DNA from: Sipunculus nudus
Taxonomy: Eukaryota > Annelida > Sipuncula > Golfingiida > Sipunculidae
Direction of reading: 5' to 3'
Assembly (NCBI GenBank): GCA_026874595.1
Contig: CM049310.1
Location: forward strand, 27,823,058 to 27,887,057
Length of the DNA: 64,000 nucleotides
Every line of letters begins with the position of its first letter. Position 1 is the first letter of the stretch. Both the position numbers and the translations under genes were made by a program. Of this stretch, positions 10,018 to 20,828 are shown one piece after another. The notes below the pieces were generated by a model. That model saw only the letters and a program-made list of their open reading frames with translations, did not search any database and was not told where the DNA came from.

Positions 10018-10620
10018 TCATTTAAGAATAGTTTGGAATTCACTGTCATCCCTTTTTTCTTCTGCGAACTTTGATTGTTCGATGCTCATTCGCGAACTGC
10101 AGGAACATAGGATCATGTGACGGTTTTTGTTGTCAAGATGAGGGCTTCCATTTTTAACGCGTGAAGGCATCAGCACGTGTAAGATCTTAGCGGGCACAGC
10201 ATCGTCATCCACGATATTAACCAGCATGGCTAAGAACCTGGGCGCGGAGAAGGCCACTTCTTGTACTTGAACGGGCGCGCAGTGTCGGCCGGAGAACACA
10301 TCATGATTGAAAAGGACTACACCGTGTGTAGTATTCAGATTCCAGGTGAAACATTCCACATTGGGCTGTAAGATCTGGAAGATGGGAGTCACATCAGCGG
10401 TGATACAGTCATTGCCGAACAGATACCGCATGGCCGCACTTTGATTGTAGATACCATTCCAGGAATCAGGCAGGGTCTTTGATTCCAGGAAATTGAATTT
10501 GATAGCATAGGTGATCAATTCGATGGCGCGGTTACTCAGTAGGAATCGGAAAATGCATGACGTGCTGTGAACGCGCTCCACCCGTTTTTCAGTTGACCCG
10601 GGGCGTGTTGTTTTGACCAA
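10018..10620 (-). pseudogene. Downstream frame of the broken 10018-11633 gene (200 aa segment)
   Basis: Open frame overlapping the 3' end of the 365-aa frame by 85 nt in a different phase. The N-terminal residues overlap the last ones of that frame, no separate promoter is visible, and the protein quality is good (WNGIYNQSAAMRYLFGNDC, later Cys/Ser-rich). I read it as the continuation of the same protein after an indel around 10560-10620, total about 540-560 aa. It could instead be a separate gene using ATG 10620. No family recognised. Confidence 0.5.
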
Positions 10621-11633
10621 TTTTCAGCCAGGAAGTATCGCGCTTTGGTTTGATGCGAGGTTGTTTTCTCACCCGTTTTCAAATCAACCAGCGCTTCACG
10701 TTGCATGATGAGGATAAAATTTTTACCTTCATCCAGGAATGCGGCAATTTCTAGACGTGCTCTCCAGAACATATCTTTTGGCGGGGTGCATTCTTTGTGT
10801 ACGGAAGTTTCATCACAGCGGTTCAAATGGCGCAAGATCTTGGAGGCCCCATTCATTTCTTCCAGAGTCCATTTTTCTTTGTGACAGAATTCTAAGAAAT
10901 CAGTAGCCTCTTTTTCCAGGGGATTGGTTTTCACCAGGTAGACCGTACTAAGAATACGCGATTTCGGTACACCGCATTTCAGCATGGCATTGACAGCACG
11001 AATTTGTTCTTTTTTCAGCGCGTCGACCACGGTTGTCATTGTATCAGTGTGTTTCTCGTAATCAGCATACCCTTGCCACAATTCCAAATCGGGTAGAGAT
11101 TTCTTGGGTTGTGGTGGTGTTTCAGTTTCCTTGGCGGGGGGTGGTGGTCCTTCAACGACCATCGGCTCCGGTTCTTTTACCGGTTCTTGCACGTTACCAG
11201 TCTCTGGTCCGGGGGTGGCACTTGGAACATCGTTAGCAGACGGATGGGTTTCACAGCAAGGCGGGTTGTCCAAGGCTGGTTTCTTGTTTTCAAATATATG
11301 ATCAAGAGGGCTCGGTTTCATTTGCCCTTCTTCCATCCACCTGGCGGCATCTTCTTGATCTTGTAATTTTTGCCATTCTTCACGTGTGAGTTTTTCTTTC
11401 TCCATACTGTCAACAAGCACTTGGGGTATTTCGTCTTCAAACCAAGCGGGTGATGACCATGTGATTACTCGTGGTGGGTCGGAGTAATCGTAGGAGTCAA
11501 GTTTTGAACGATACTTGTACAATTTGCCTAATCTCTGGAACCACAGCGAGTCGGCAGATTCAAGTTTGTAGTTGTGCTTGTTCTCTCGTACAAAATCGAG
11601 CAGCTGGAATTTTTCTGCGTTCTCCCTAGGCAT
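10536..11633 (-). CDS. Unrecognised 365-aa protein, probably N-terminal part of a larger broken gene
   Basis: Starts at the ATG at 11633, 35 nt downstream of a TATAAAAG box at 11675-11668, and begins MPRENAEKFQLLDFV. It has an acidic/Pro-rich linker (about residues 120-180) between an N-terminal Trp/Tyr-containing region and a C-terminal helical region (WTLEEMNGASKILRHLNRC). No motif of helicase, protease or polymerase is seen. It shares a bidirectional promoter region with the polymerase gene, which suggests a replication-phase or regulatory role; that is inference only. The end of the frame is probably artificial because good coding continues in another phase at 10620-10018. Confidence 0.6.
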   Translation of the reverse strand: MPRENAEKFQLLDFVRENKHNYKLESADSLWFQRLGKLYKYRSKLDSYDYSDPPRVITWSSPAWFEDEIPQVLVDSMEKEKLTREEWQKLQDQEDAARWMEEGQMKPSPLDHIFENKKPALDNPPCCETHPSANDVPSATPGPETGNVQEPVKEPEPMVVEGPPPPAKETETPPQPKKSLPDLELWQGYADYEKHTDTMTTVVDALKKEQIRAVNAMLKCGVPKSRILSTVYLVKTNPLEKEATDFLEFCHKEKWTLEEMNGASKILRHLNRCDETSVHKECTPPKDMFWRARLEIAAFLDEGKNFILIMQREALVDLKTGEKTTSHQTKARYFLAENWSKQHAPGQLKNGWSAFTARHAFSDSY

Positions 11634-11848
11634 GGGAGGCGTATGCCAGACTTAAAAAGCCCCCCGACTTTTATAGTTTCGAAACCGGAAGTATCAAATA
11701 AATTATAGATGTCTACCGGAAATGCTTTGAAAAAAATAATACCCACCGGAAATGCTTTCAACAAAATAACTTCTATTTATAGGAGGTCACGTGGGGTCTT
11801 TGCCAGTCATTCAGCGTCAGCCATGTAACGTCACGACCTTACACGTTA
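11634..11848. promoter_or_regulatory. Bidirectional promoter between the 365-aa gene and the DNA polymerase
   Basis: Contains TATAAAAG on the minus strand (11675-11668) and TATTTATA on the plus strand (11774-11781), with CCGGAAGT at 11685 and CCGGAAAT at 11716 and 11746 between them. The same octamer family marks other non-structural promoters of this element. Confidence 0.6.
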
Positions 11849-14800
11849 ATGGAAAAAACCCAGGCCTACTTCAAAAGATTCAAGAAAAAAGGAGTGGTGG
11901 TTCAAGTACAGCCTGACTTGGAAAAGCTGAAAAAGAAGAAAACTTATGAAGCGTTGTACAGTATATTTGAACCGCTGTTGGACGAATTGAAAAAAAACTT
12001 TAACCGAAGAATGTTTCGCTCAAGTTAACATGATTTCACCAGGTATACAAAACAAAGCATTCAATACAAAATGGTTGCGCAAAGAAGATTTAACATTAGA
12101 ATACATCATGACGCAAGTAGAGAAAACTTTAAACAGCAATGAACATTTTCGCCTTACCCCAGACTTTGAAATGGAATTGAAGACGGTAGAAATACCTGAA
12201 TCAGTCGGAGGGCCCTGCAAACAAGTCTGGCAAAAGAACCCACGTACTTGTTTGGATCCTGGGAAAATATCTCATGCATACCAAAGGGAAGATTGTTTTA
12301 TTGCCGCTTTTATATTGATGGATTGGAACAATCAAAACAGATTTCCACGCCATTGGCGCACGCGGTCTTTATCGAAAGCCCTGTTGAAAGAATTGGACAC
12401 AGAAGTTAAAAGAATTAAGAAAGACGCAAAAATCACCCGTTCTCGAGTGAGCATCAGTGAAATGAAACGGATCCGTGAATTGTTTCCTGACAAGAACATC
12501 TTGGTTTTTCATGATGAAGGGGATCAAGTTTTGTTTCGATCAGCAAACTGGTCGTCAGAGAAACCTACAATTTTGATTTTGGCTAATGATGGGCATGCAT
12601 GGGGAATTTTAAAAATCAGAAATCATTTATCCAAAACAAGTGATTTTTGTATAGTGTGTTTTAAATACATGGGGAAAAAACTGCACCAGTGTGTAGGCGT
12701 GTGTAAAATGTGCGGTTTAGCACCTAAGTGTAAATTCAATGAAGACAAAGACAAATTAATGAAGTGCAGCGATTGCGGGTTTTATGGGTTTTACGGGGAA
12801 GAATGTTTTAACAAACATAAGAAATCCATCCCAGGGAAATCGAGCACGTGTAAAAAAAGAAAAATCTGTGAAAGCTGCGGGCAGATTTTATATGATGCCA
12901 AACATCAATGTGGTTTTTACAATTGCAATATTTGTCACATGGATGTCGCTGTGGGTACGGCCCATTCGTGTTACATGAAACCTTTGAAATCAAATTACGT
13001 GGATTCAAAACTCCCCTGCCCGTACCTATTTTGGGATACGGAAACCATGCAATCCCCGCCGAATGAAAAAGGCATATCGGTGCACACGGTCAATGCCATC
13101 GTAGCCCATTACGTGTGTGAATTTTGTTTACAAAAAATTCATATGGAGGACGTTCTCCGCGCGGACTCACAAAATTGTAAATGCGGGCGATTTCAGTTTA
13201 AAGATGTAAATTCGTTTTTTGATTGGATGTTCCACGATATGCGTCATTGGTCAGAGAGAACCACTATATGTTTTGCTCATAACTTCGGTGGGTACGACGG
13301 CGGTTTCCTGCAACAGTATCTGATTTCAAAAGGATGGGCGGCCGATTACATCATTGCCCGCGGGTTACGGGTCATCACTATGAGAGCGTAATGGGTAGAC
13401 TTTAAAGATTCGTTGAATTTGATCCCCATCGCATTAGCGAAATTCCCTAAAGCGTTTGGTTTAACTGAATTGAAGAAAGGGTATTTTCCGTACATGTTCA
13501 ACACCATGGAAAATGATGATTATGAAGGCCCGATGCCTGAGAAAAGATTTTTCAAACAAAACGGGAACGCGGAATTCGATCAGTGGTATGAAGACAAAGT
13601 CAAATCAGGTTATATTTGGAACCACCAGCAAGAATTGTTTGAGTATTGTAACAGCGATGTAGAATTATTAAAACAAGGGTGTTTGAAATTTCGGGAAACG
13701 TACCATTTGAAAACGGGGTTTGATATATTCTTGCACTCTTCCACTCTTCCTGCGGCTTGCATGTATGATTACCGGTTAAATTATTTAAAGCCCAATCAAA
13801 TCGCCATGATCCCGCCTTTGATTTCACGCACTCATGTATCCGAGAAAGCGAACCAATGGTTGGATGAATTACAACTGAACACGCCGTACAAAATTCACCG
13901 CGGGCAAGACAATTGGAACGCGAAAGAATGTCAGATTCAATTATGTGACGGAAAATACGTAACCGTGGATGGGTACTGCCCTGAAACCTTCACCGTGTAT
14001 GAATTTAACGGGTGTATTTGGCACGGATGCCCTGTATGCACGGATCCTGAAGGTACGGTGCCGAATTCCAACTTGGTCAATTACCAAGCGCACGCTCACC
14101 AAATGAAAAAAGAATCGAAATTGCGAATGACCGGTTATTCAGTGGTATCCATTTGGGAACACACGTACGTCCCCCGGAAATCCATCGAGGTAAAAAAACA
14201 TTTACAACCACGAGACGCTTTTTCGGAGGGAGGACCAATGCAACGTGTTTGTACAAGAAAATCACTAACGCGGATGAAAGGATCGATTATTATGACGTGA
14301 CATCCTTGTACCCGTTTGTACAAAAAAACAACAAGTACCCTGTGGGTGAACCGAAAGTGGTGATGAAACCTACATTAGAAAGATTGAACCAATCCCCGGG
14401 TGGGATTTTTTGTGGTAAATTTCTACCTCCCAAGAATTTGTTCAATCCGGTATTACCGTACCGTGCGTGCAATAAATTGATGTTTCCCCTATGCGCGAAA
14501 TGTGCGGAAACGTGTAACCAAAGGAAAAAATGCCAGCATAAAGAAAGCGAGCGTGTTTTGGTAGGGTCTTGGTGCATTCCCGAAGTCAAAACAGCTTTGG
14601 AGAAAGGATATGAATTAATAGAGGGGTATGAAATGTGGGAATGGGAAAATTGGGAATTCATTTTCGGCCCATACATCGAGAAATGGTATGTGGAGAAAAC
14701 CCAGGCTTCAGGTTGGCCTACAGACGACCCGATGGAACGTACAGAGTATGTGAAATTGTTGAAAGAGAAACAAGGCATTACCATTGATCCTGATAATGTC

Positions 14801-15562
14801 GCCCATAACCCAGCATTACGGTTTGTTGCCAAACAAGCCTTGAACACCTTGTGGGGAAAGTTTGGTCAGAAAGACGGGCAAGTTAAAAAAGTGCAAGTGA
14901 CCGATTACGACGAATTGATCAACATTTTAGATGATCCGACAGCAGATGTATTGGACATTGTGAATCTGGGCGAACACGTTGTGCAAGTAGAATGGAAGAA
15001 AACGGAAGACGACTACGATTTGGGCCGTACCAACAATGTGGTGATAGCTGCTTTCACGACCTGTTATGGTCGAATGGAACTGTACAAAATTTTAGATTTT
15101 TTGCAGGAAAGGGTATTGTATTTCGACACTGATTCCGTGATATTTTATTCAGGGCCCAACGACCTACCGTTACCGACGGGGCCGTTGATGGGGGATTTAA
15201 CAAATGAGTTGGATGGGGGGAAGATTGTAGAATTTGTGAGTGGGGGACCCAAGAATTATGGGTATTTGGGGGTAGACAGAAACGGGAAGAAAATGGCGTG
15301 TCAGAAAGCCCGAGGGTTTCAAATTGAAGGGAAGGTGGATTTTTATGATTTAAAGAATATGGTTGATGCTTTATTGAAGGGTGAGGTACAGACCCCAATG
15401 AATGTCCCTATTGAATTCCATGTGTTACGGGATAAGCAAGGCAATGTGAAATCCATGCAATTGGATAAAATGTATACAGCTGTATATGACAAACGCCGGT
15501 TTTGGCGTGAAGGCGATGGCCTTGATATGTACACTACATTTCCTTATGGTTTTTCAAAATAA
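11849..15562 (+). pseudogene. polB: Protein-primed family-B DNA polymerase (Polinton type), interrupted
   Basis: This is the replicative polymerase of the element. Starting at ATG 11849 the coding potential runs to TAA 15562, but in pieces. There is a phase change at an A8 run (11990-11997), an in-frame TAA at 13389-13391, and a phase change near a T5 run (14219-14223). Visible motifs in order: a Cys-rich zinc-binding region (about 12650-12990), Exo I FWDTET near 13029, Exo II HNFGGYD near 13278, Exo III EYCNSD near 13641, a nuclease-like insertion with FNGCIWHGC and SIWE (about 14005-14165), motif A DVTSLYP near 14293, motif B KQALNTLWGKFG near 14830, and motif C YFDTDS near 15118. This order matches Polinton polymerases, as does a total of about 1,237 codons. 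Catalytic residues are present, but the breaks should abolish a full-length product unless they are assembly errors. Confidence 0.93.
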
Positions 15563-15612
15563 AGTTTGTGTGTATAAATATCTGTGTGGTCATTGTTTTT
15601 TTTTTTCAAAAG

Positions 15613-16234
15613 ATGTGGTACAAATTCCATCATCCGTTTACCATGTTGATCGCCGGACCAACCTCGTCCGGGAAAACAGTGTGGGTGTGCAAGTTGATCA
15701 AACATATGACTGAAATGATTGATCCGGTACCTGAACGAGTGCTGTGGTGTTATGCCGAACCTCAAGCCATTTATACCGAGTTAAAACAAATGTTAAAAGA
15801 TAAAATATTTTTTTCAAGAAGGGTTACCTCCGAGAAATATAAAAGCCGGGACGTTATTAGTCATCGACGATTTGATGCGAGAAAGCGGTGTGGAAACAGC
15901 AAAAATATTTGAAAAAGGAAGCCATCACAGAAACATATCTATTATCTTTATCGCTCAAAATTTATTTCATCAGAAAAAAGAACAACGGGACATTTCGTTA
16001 AATTCGCATTACATGGTGTTAATGAAAAATCCACGGGACCGTTTACAATTTGAATCGTTAGCCCGTCAAGTTTACCCCACCAAAGCAAAAGAATTACGTC
16101 ACATTTATGAAGATGCTACAAAAGAACCGCACGGGTATTTGTTGTTAGATTTTACGCAGAGGTGCCCGGACGAATACCGGTTAAGAACAAAAATATTCCC
16201 TGACGAAGAACATATTTATTATCAACCAGAATGA
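15613..16234 (+). pseudogene. FtsK/A32-type genome-packaging ATPase, frameshifted
   Basis: The start at ATG 15613 (MWYKFHHPF) is preferred to an upstream ATG at 15568. The Walker A motif GPTSSGKT lies at residues 15-22. A phase change at a T7 run (15808-15814) separates this part from the second half, where Walker B (LLVIDDL) lies just before the annotated second frame, followed by an FIAQNLFHQ segment typical of A32-like ATPases. Known: this family pumps DNA into Polinton, adenovirus-like and NCLDV capsids. The TGA overlaps the ATG of the next gene (ATGA at 16231-16234). Length of about 206 codons is at the short end for the family. Confidence 0.88.
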
Positions 16235-18768
16235 TTCCGTTTGCGGTACATATTGCCGGGGTGACGGTGGTAGCGGTGATAGAACTTTTAATTGAGTTGG
16301 CCGTGTAAGCCATCGAATGGGGTGTGGAAGAATTATTCAGATACATCCAATGGAAAAGGGCTGGTATGCCATCATCAGATGCCAGTCAGAAAAAAGGATG
16401 GTTACAAATCGAAGGCAACTACCGTGTGTTTTGGCCCCCTCCGGATTCTTACGTTTTCAGTTTACACGACATTTATTTGAAACAGAAAACAAATAAAAAA
16501 GGATATTTAAAAACGAGGTTAGCTTTTGTCAAACAAAAAGATAAAACATTTAAAATCCGTTTAGTGAAAGTGCGAAAATCACAATTGGAAGGCCGTATGC
16601 AGACCAGCAATGATGCGGGGAGACCGATTATTTTAGATGCGGATACATCTCAGAAAGTGATTGATTGGTTTAATGAGTCTAAAATTGTTGACGGATGGAT
16701 TGTCGTCAATACTTTAATGTTGGTCTACCTTCATTTTCCTTGGCATTTATGGTATTCAGCATTAATCAATCAACCTTTAGAAGCTAGGTACGTCCCATCA
16801 TTAACCGAAAAATGGGGGAATAAAGATCCAAGGTACCAAACATATTATGACCGTTACAATTCAAACGGGAAACATTACTGGGCCTACCATAAACGTATCA
16901 ACGGGAAAACTTATATGCGCGTGGATATCCCGTTACCCATTGAAGAATTAAATGTTAAAGGGTTTATCACCGAAGGCAAACGTGTCCCGTGTTTAACGAG
17001 AGACCCGACCTCTAGAAAATATCTAGATATAGGGAAATCGGAATGGTACCATCAATTTTTTATTGACATGGAAAAAGGTAAAAAATATCGGAAAGGATTT
17101 TTTAATGAATTAACAGAAAAAGAAATGTTAGGAAAATCTCCGTTCAGTGGAAATAAAAATTTAGAAGATTTTGGAATCCGACCTGTGCCGGGCTTGAGTT
17201 CTTCGACTAACCGTACTAAAATAACAAAATATGGTTGGGCTCATGAAGACGATGGGATTTGGATAGAAGAACCGTTTATCAATATATATTTACCTCAATA
17301 TTATAATATTCACACCAGATATTATAAGAAAAAAACGGTGATGATGAAAGTGATTAATAAGGTGCGATTAGCCATACAAAATGAAATGTTTCAATTGTGG
17401 CGTCCGGTATGGTGGAAAATCAACGGTCCTGACGCCCCTGGGTTTGAAAACGAAATGGAAGGAGACCCGTTTTGGGGTGTATCGTTTGATCAGTACGGGA
17501 CCTTATTTGAATTACCCATACCCCATTTTTACCATCCTCCTCATTTACGTCAAGAATTATTAGAAATCCGTGAAAGTTTTCATATGGACGCAAAACTGTT
17601 ATCCATGCCAGCTTTTCATAAAACCCGCCCAGAATCGCGGACGTATAAAGCGTATAAACAACTACAACCGTATCAAAATTGGACTTGGTATTTATTACAT
17701 GCGGAGTATGGTATTTCTGAACAAATTAAACGAAACACACAATTAGATTATCATGGGTTAAAAATGTATTATAACATTTTAAGAGAACGCGGGCAGGAAA
17801 TAGAAAATTTACCGGATATGCCAGGAAAAATACCTATGAAGATTCATTGGCTATTAGAATACATTTTAACGGACGAAACCGTGGATTTAGATACGTCGTA
17901 TTCCCCGTGGTACAAATTATTTAACGAAGACCAAGTCCGAAAATATCGCAGTAAATATTTAAAAGTAAGAAAATATGATTTAGTTTTAAAATTATTTTAT
18001 GAACGGGATAAAATCGGAGTGGCTGATAAAGCCGTGTTGGGAGAAATTATGGGATTAGCCCGACCGTTTATCGGTGCACCCACGTGGGATCCGATGAATC
18101 CGTTACCAGAAATTCCTGAATTATACCCTTCTTGGAAAAAAATGGAAACGATGAAACGACAATTATGGTTAAACGAAACAGAACTGGATTTAGCGAAAGA
18201 ATGTTTAATTCAAGTGACTCATTTTTTTCGTACATATTCTTATTTCGATACTCGCGAAGACGACCATAATCCCGCGCGCCGACCTTGGGCGAAACTGTAT
18301 AAGAGGGTAAACCGTTGGTTGAAAGAATTATGGCAGTTTGAAACAGAAGTGTATTTCGTGCATGGCTTTCCACAACCAGGGTTTTGGCGTCATCCAGCTC
18401 CCGAAAAAGATTACGGGAAAGGACAAGATGTAGGATATTGGAAAAAAGAACAAGAAAAAATAAAGAAAGAAATTAAGAAAAAAGAGATTCTAATAACACA
18501 CGAACAGAAAAAGAGAATCCCGTCCACTTGGGATTGGACAACATTAAAGAAAAATTTTTCGGCGTATCACGAGAATAAAGAACGTGTGCGCGCGTTAGAT
18601 TTAATAAGAAAAAAAACAACAAGTTAACAGTAAAGTGGAAGACAGTCCTGAAAAGAAACGGGCTCGAATAGAATACCGTGAAAAAATGAGAGCCTGGTAT
18701 TCGGTAGGAAAATCAGAACCAAATAAACCGGTTGACACGGGGAAAGGAAGGACGGTAGGAGTATAAAA
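16231..18768 (+). pseudogene. Large Trp/Tyr-rich protein with N-terminal membrane segment, function unknown
   Basis: Main open frame 16324-18627, about 767 aa. Upstream and in phase, ATG 16231 opens a very hydrophobic segment (MIPFAVHIAGVTVVAVIE...) that ends at TAA 16306-16308; after it coding continues in phase, so this looks like one gene with a nonsense codon. At the 3' end a phase change near 18605-18620 would extend it through a charged, NLS-like tail (KKRARIEYREK) to TAA 18766-18768. The protein is unusually rich in Trp, Tyr and Lys with many H/P/W clusters, and no known motif is evident. Position directly after the ATPase in a structural gene block suggests a virion or packaging component, or possibly a terminal protein; both are guesses. 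Confidence 0.7.
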
Positions 18769-18769
18769 G
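18762..18769 (+). promoter_or_regulatory. TATA box (TATAAAAG) before the basic Pro/Arg-rich gene
   Basis: 38 nt before ATG 18800. It overlaps the proposed 3' end of the preceding gene, as happens at other compact junctions of this element. Confidence 0.6.
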
Positions 18770-18799
18770 AAAGTTATTTAACCGGGATCATACAGAAAA

Positions 18800-19345
18800 A
18801 TGGCACGTTTTAGCGTGTTAAAACCACGAGGTATTTCATCGGTAGGAAGATCTGCTTCAGGATTTTCAAAAGTTGGAATAAGTGGAGCAGCGGGGAAACG
18901 TGTATTTCAAAAAGCGGGTCCGAGCAGCGGTTTAACGCAAGCCGCCAAATTAAGAAGACCTGATTTTAAACCGAATCGTATTCATCCCGCCCGCCCGCCA
19001 CCCCGTGCCACCGTTGGACAACCACCCGTCCGGGGCGGTGGACCAGCGCCCGCCCGTCCGCCGGGACCTGTACGTCCACCAGCCCAGCCGCGCCCGCCAG
19101 GTGTTCCGCCCCGAGCGGGTCCGCCATCCCGGGCGCCGCCTGTCCGGGGCAGACCGCTGCCTGTCCGGGGACCACCGCCGCCCCATCGTCCGCCTGGTAG
19201 CGGTCCCCCGAGGAGAAGACTTCTAGTTGGTCCTCACGCACGGCCGGCGCCCAGTAGGATTGTTTCTAGAAAACCTCCGTTACAACGGGGTCCTCCATTT
19301 GCCCAAATGAGACGTCCTCCATTAAAAAAAGAAAAGCCCCAATAA
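18800..19345 (+). CDS. Basic Pro/Arg-rich protein, candidate core/DNA-condensing protein (181 aa)
   Basis: ATG 18800 follows a TATA box by 38 nt. Residues 1-50 are Ser/Gly/Lys-rich and less repetitive. Residues 55-150 are almost entirely Pro, Arg, Gly and Ala (PPVRG and RPPG phrases), giving a strongly basic disordered tail; the end is KKEKPQ. No acidic cluster is present. By composition it resembles protamine-like or adenovirus-core-like DNA-binding proteins, but there is no homology evidence. Local GC is far above its neighbours because of Pro/Arg/Gly codons. Confidence 0.6.
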   Translation: MARFSVLKPRGISSVGRSASGFSKVGISGAAGKRVFQKAGPSSGLTQAAKLRRPDFKPNRIHPARPPPRATVGQPPVRGGGPAPARPPGPVRPPAQPRPPGVPPRAGPPSRAPPVRGRPLPVRGPPPPHRPPGSGPPRRRLLVGPHARPAPSRIVSRKPPLQRGPPFAQMRRPPLKKEKPQ

Positions 19346-19380
19346 TATCACAACATCCTAAACCGAAACGGCAAAAAACT

Positions 19381-19837
19381 ATGGCTTCTGTTAAAAATAA
19401 AAGAGGAGTCAGATCGACCCGCGCCCGTCCTCAACCTCCTAAAGGAAAACGGCCGAGAACACAACAAAAACAACCTAAAAAGACTAAAAAACCATCAAAA
19501 AAGGAAAACATCCAGAAAAAACAACAACAAATGGAAGAAATTAAGAACAAACGAGAAGAAGCAAAGAAAAAACAACAAAAAAGAGAAGAAAAGAAGAAAA
19601 ATGAAGCGAAAAAAGACTAACAAAAGAAAAAAGAAGAGAAGACAGACGAAAAAAAGAGAAAAGACGGTGAAGAAAACAAGAAAAATGACAAAAAAAAAGA
19701 AAAAAGATGAAGAAGAAAAAAAGAAAAAAGACGAAGAAGAAAAAAAGAAAAAAGAAGAAGAAGAAAAAAAGAAAAAAGAAGACGATGAGAAAATGAAAAA
19801 AGAAGAAGAAAAGAAAAAAAAAGAAGAAAAAATATAA
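19381..19837 (+). CDS. Lys/Glu-rich low-complexity segment(s), possibly N-terminal part of the following gene
   Basis: Two overlapping frames: 19381-19620 (Lys/Gln-rich, 79 aa) and 19601-19837 (KKKKDEEEKKKKEEEE-type charged helix, 78 aa). The A-rich DNA makes phase shifts likely here. The next frame (19845-20828) is open upstream of its first Met and reads KKYKKW, so these pieces may belong to one long basic/charged protein. No domain can be named. It could also be two small basic core-type proteins. Confidence 0.4.
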
Positions 19838-19844
19838 AAAATGG

Positions 19845-20828
19845 ATGCAAAGATTAGCAGGAGCTGCTGTATTTGCTGGATCAACATATTTGATGACACA
19901 AGGAAAAATGAATTTGAATGATCATCAAAATAAACAAGGTGCTAATGAGCAAATGAATTCTGCAGCAAATGGAACTGGTGCTATGTTATCCCAAGGAGTG
20001 GTTCCTATTGGTGGAAACCAATACACTGTCCCTGCAGAATCCCGTGAAAATTTTTCACAAATGGCAGAAGGATACAATAAAATGGCAGAAACATTAGAAA
20101 AATCAGATGCCGCAGGTAAATTTCCAGCGCAGGAAAAAAAGATTGAAAAATTACAAGAAAAAGTAAATGATTATTTAGAAAATAAAAATATAAAAGAAGG
20201 AAAAGAAGAATTACAAAAATTAAAAAATGCTTTGGATAAAGTGCAAGACAGTATTGACAGTAAAGCTAAAAAAGTTCAAAGCGGAATAAAAAATGTTAAA
20301 AAATTAGGATATAAAGCAGCAGCGAAAAAGACTTTGAAAAAAGTGGTACAAAGTAAAGAAGGACAAGCCATATTAAAGGGTGTCCAAAACGAAGCTTTAA
20401 AAAGTATGGGAATTGAAGGAATTGAACAAATAGCACCGGATATTTTAGGAAATGCCGCTACAAGTTTCGGTGTGGATAAAGAAGTTGGGCAAATGGCAGG
20501 TAATATGTTAAATAATATTATTTCTCAACAAATGCAAAGGCAAACGAAATTTTATAAAAAAACAGAACAACCACGGGTAAAAGATGTGGCGAGTGGTTTA
20601 GGGATGAATGAAAACACCACACGATCTATAGCTAAAGCGTACGGGCAAGGAGTAGAGCAAGCGATAGCTATGGCTCCTAAAACCACTTATACATTAGGAA
20701 AAGTCGCTAAACGGATTGGTTCAAAAGCGGCTCGAAAACGTCCTATAGGAACAGGAACGACATCCGACATGTTGAAGATATATAATGAAGGGCAATCGAC
20801 TTTAAGCCGTATTTCAAAAGCGAAATGA
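19845..20828 (+). CDS. Unrecognised helical, Lys-rich virion-type protein (327 aa)
   Basis: Begins with a short hydrophobic stretch (LAGAAVFAGSTYL) followed by long amphipathic and coiled-coil segments (about residues 60-150, KIEKLQEKVNDYLENK) and an Ala/Gly-rich middle (GIEQIAPDILGNAATSFG). It ends in a basic tail. Size, amphipathic N-terminus and position next to penton and capsid genes are reminiscent of minor internal virion proteins of adenovirus-like capsids, but this is inference. Its stop overlaps the start of penton 1 (ATGA at 20825-20828). Confidence 0.65.
   Translation: MQRLAGAAVFAGSTYLMTQGKMNLNDHQNKQGANEQMNSAANGTGAMLSQGVVPIGGNQYTVPAESRENFSQMAEGYNKMAETLEKSDAAGKFPAQEKKIEKLQEKVNDYLENKNIKEGKEELQKLKNALDKVQDSIDSKAKKVQSGIKNVKKLGYKAAAKKTLKKVVQSKEGQAILKGVQNEALKSMGIEGIEQIAPDILGNAATSFGVDKEVGQMAGNMLNNIISQQMQRQTKFYKKTEQPRVKDVASGLGMNENTTRSIAKAYGQGVEQAIAMAPKTTYTLGKVAKRIGSKAARKRPIGTGTTSDMLKIYNEGQSTLSRISKAK

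Noticed and set aside
11822-11827. Minimal start-stop upstream ORF (ATGTAA) before the polymerase, ATGTGA at 33166 and ATGAATTAG at 28388
   Set aside because: Only the first surely lies after the TATA-predicted start; three short occurrences in AT-rich leaders are expected by chance.
11985-12000. Possible programmed -1 frameshift at A-rich site (A AAA AAC) in the polymerase
   Set aside because: The downstream polymerase frame is +1 relative to the start frame; a -1 shift here runs straight into TAA, so the slippery site does not explain the break.
13389-13391. Programmed stop readthrough of TAA codons
   Set aside because: The four contexts (TAA followed by TGG, GCC, TAT and TTC) share no known readthrough motif such as CARYYA, and the paralog of penton 2 has a sense codon at the site.
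19495-19899. Phe/Ser-rich minus-strand frames (134 aa and 77 aa)
   Set aside because: Antisense shadows of the Lys/Glu-rich A-rich coding region.
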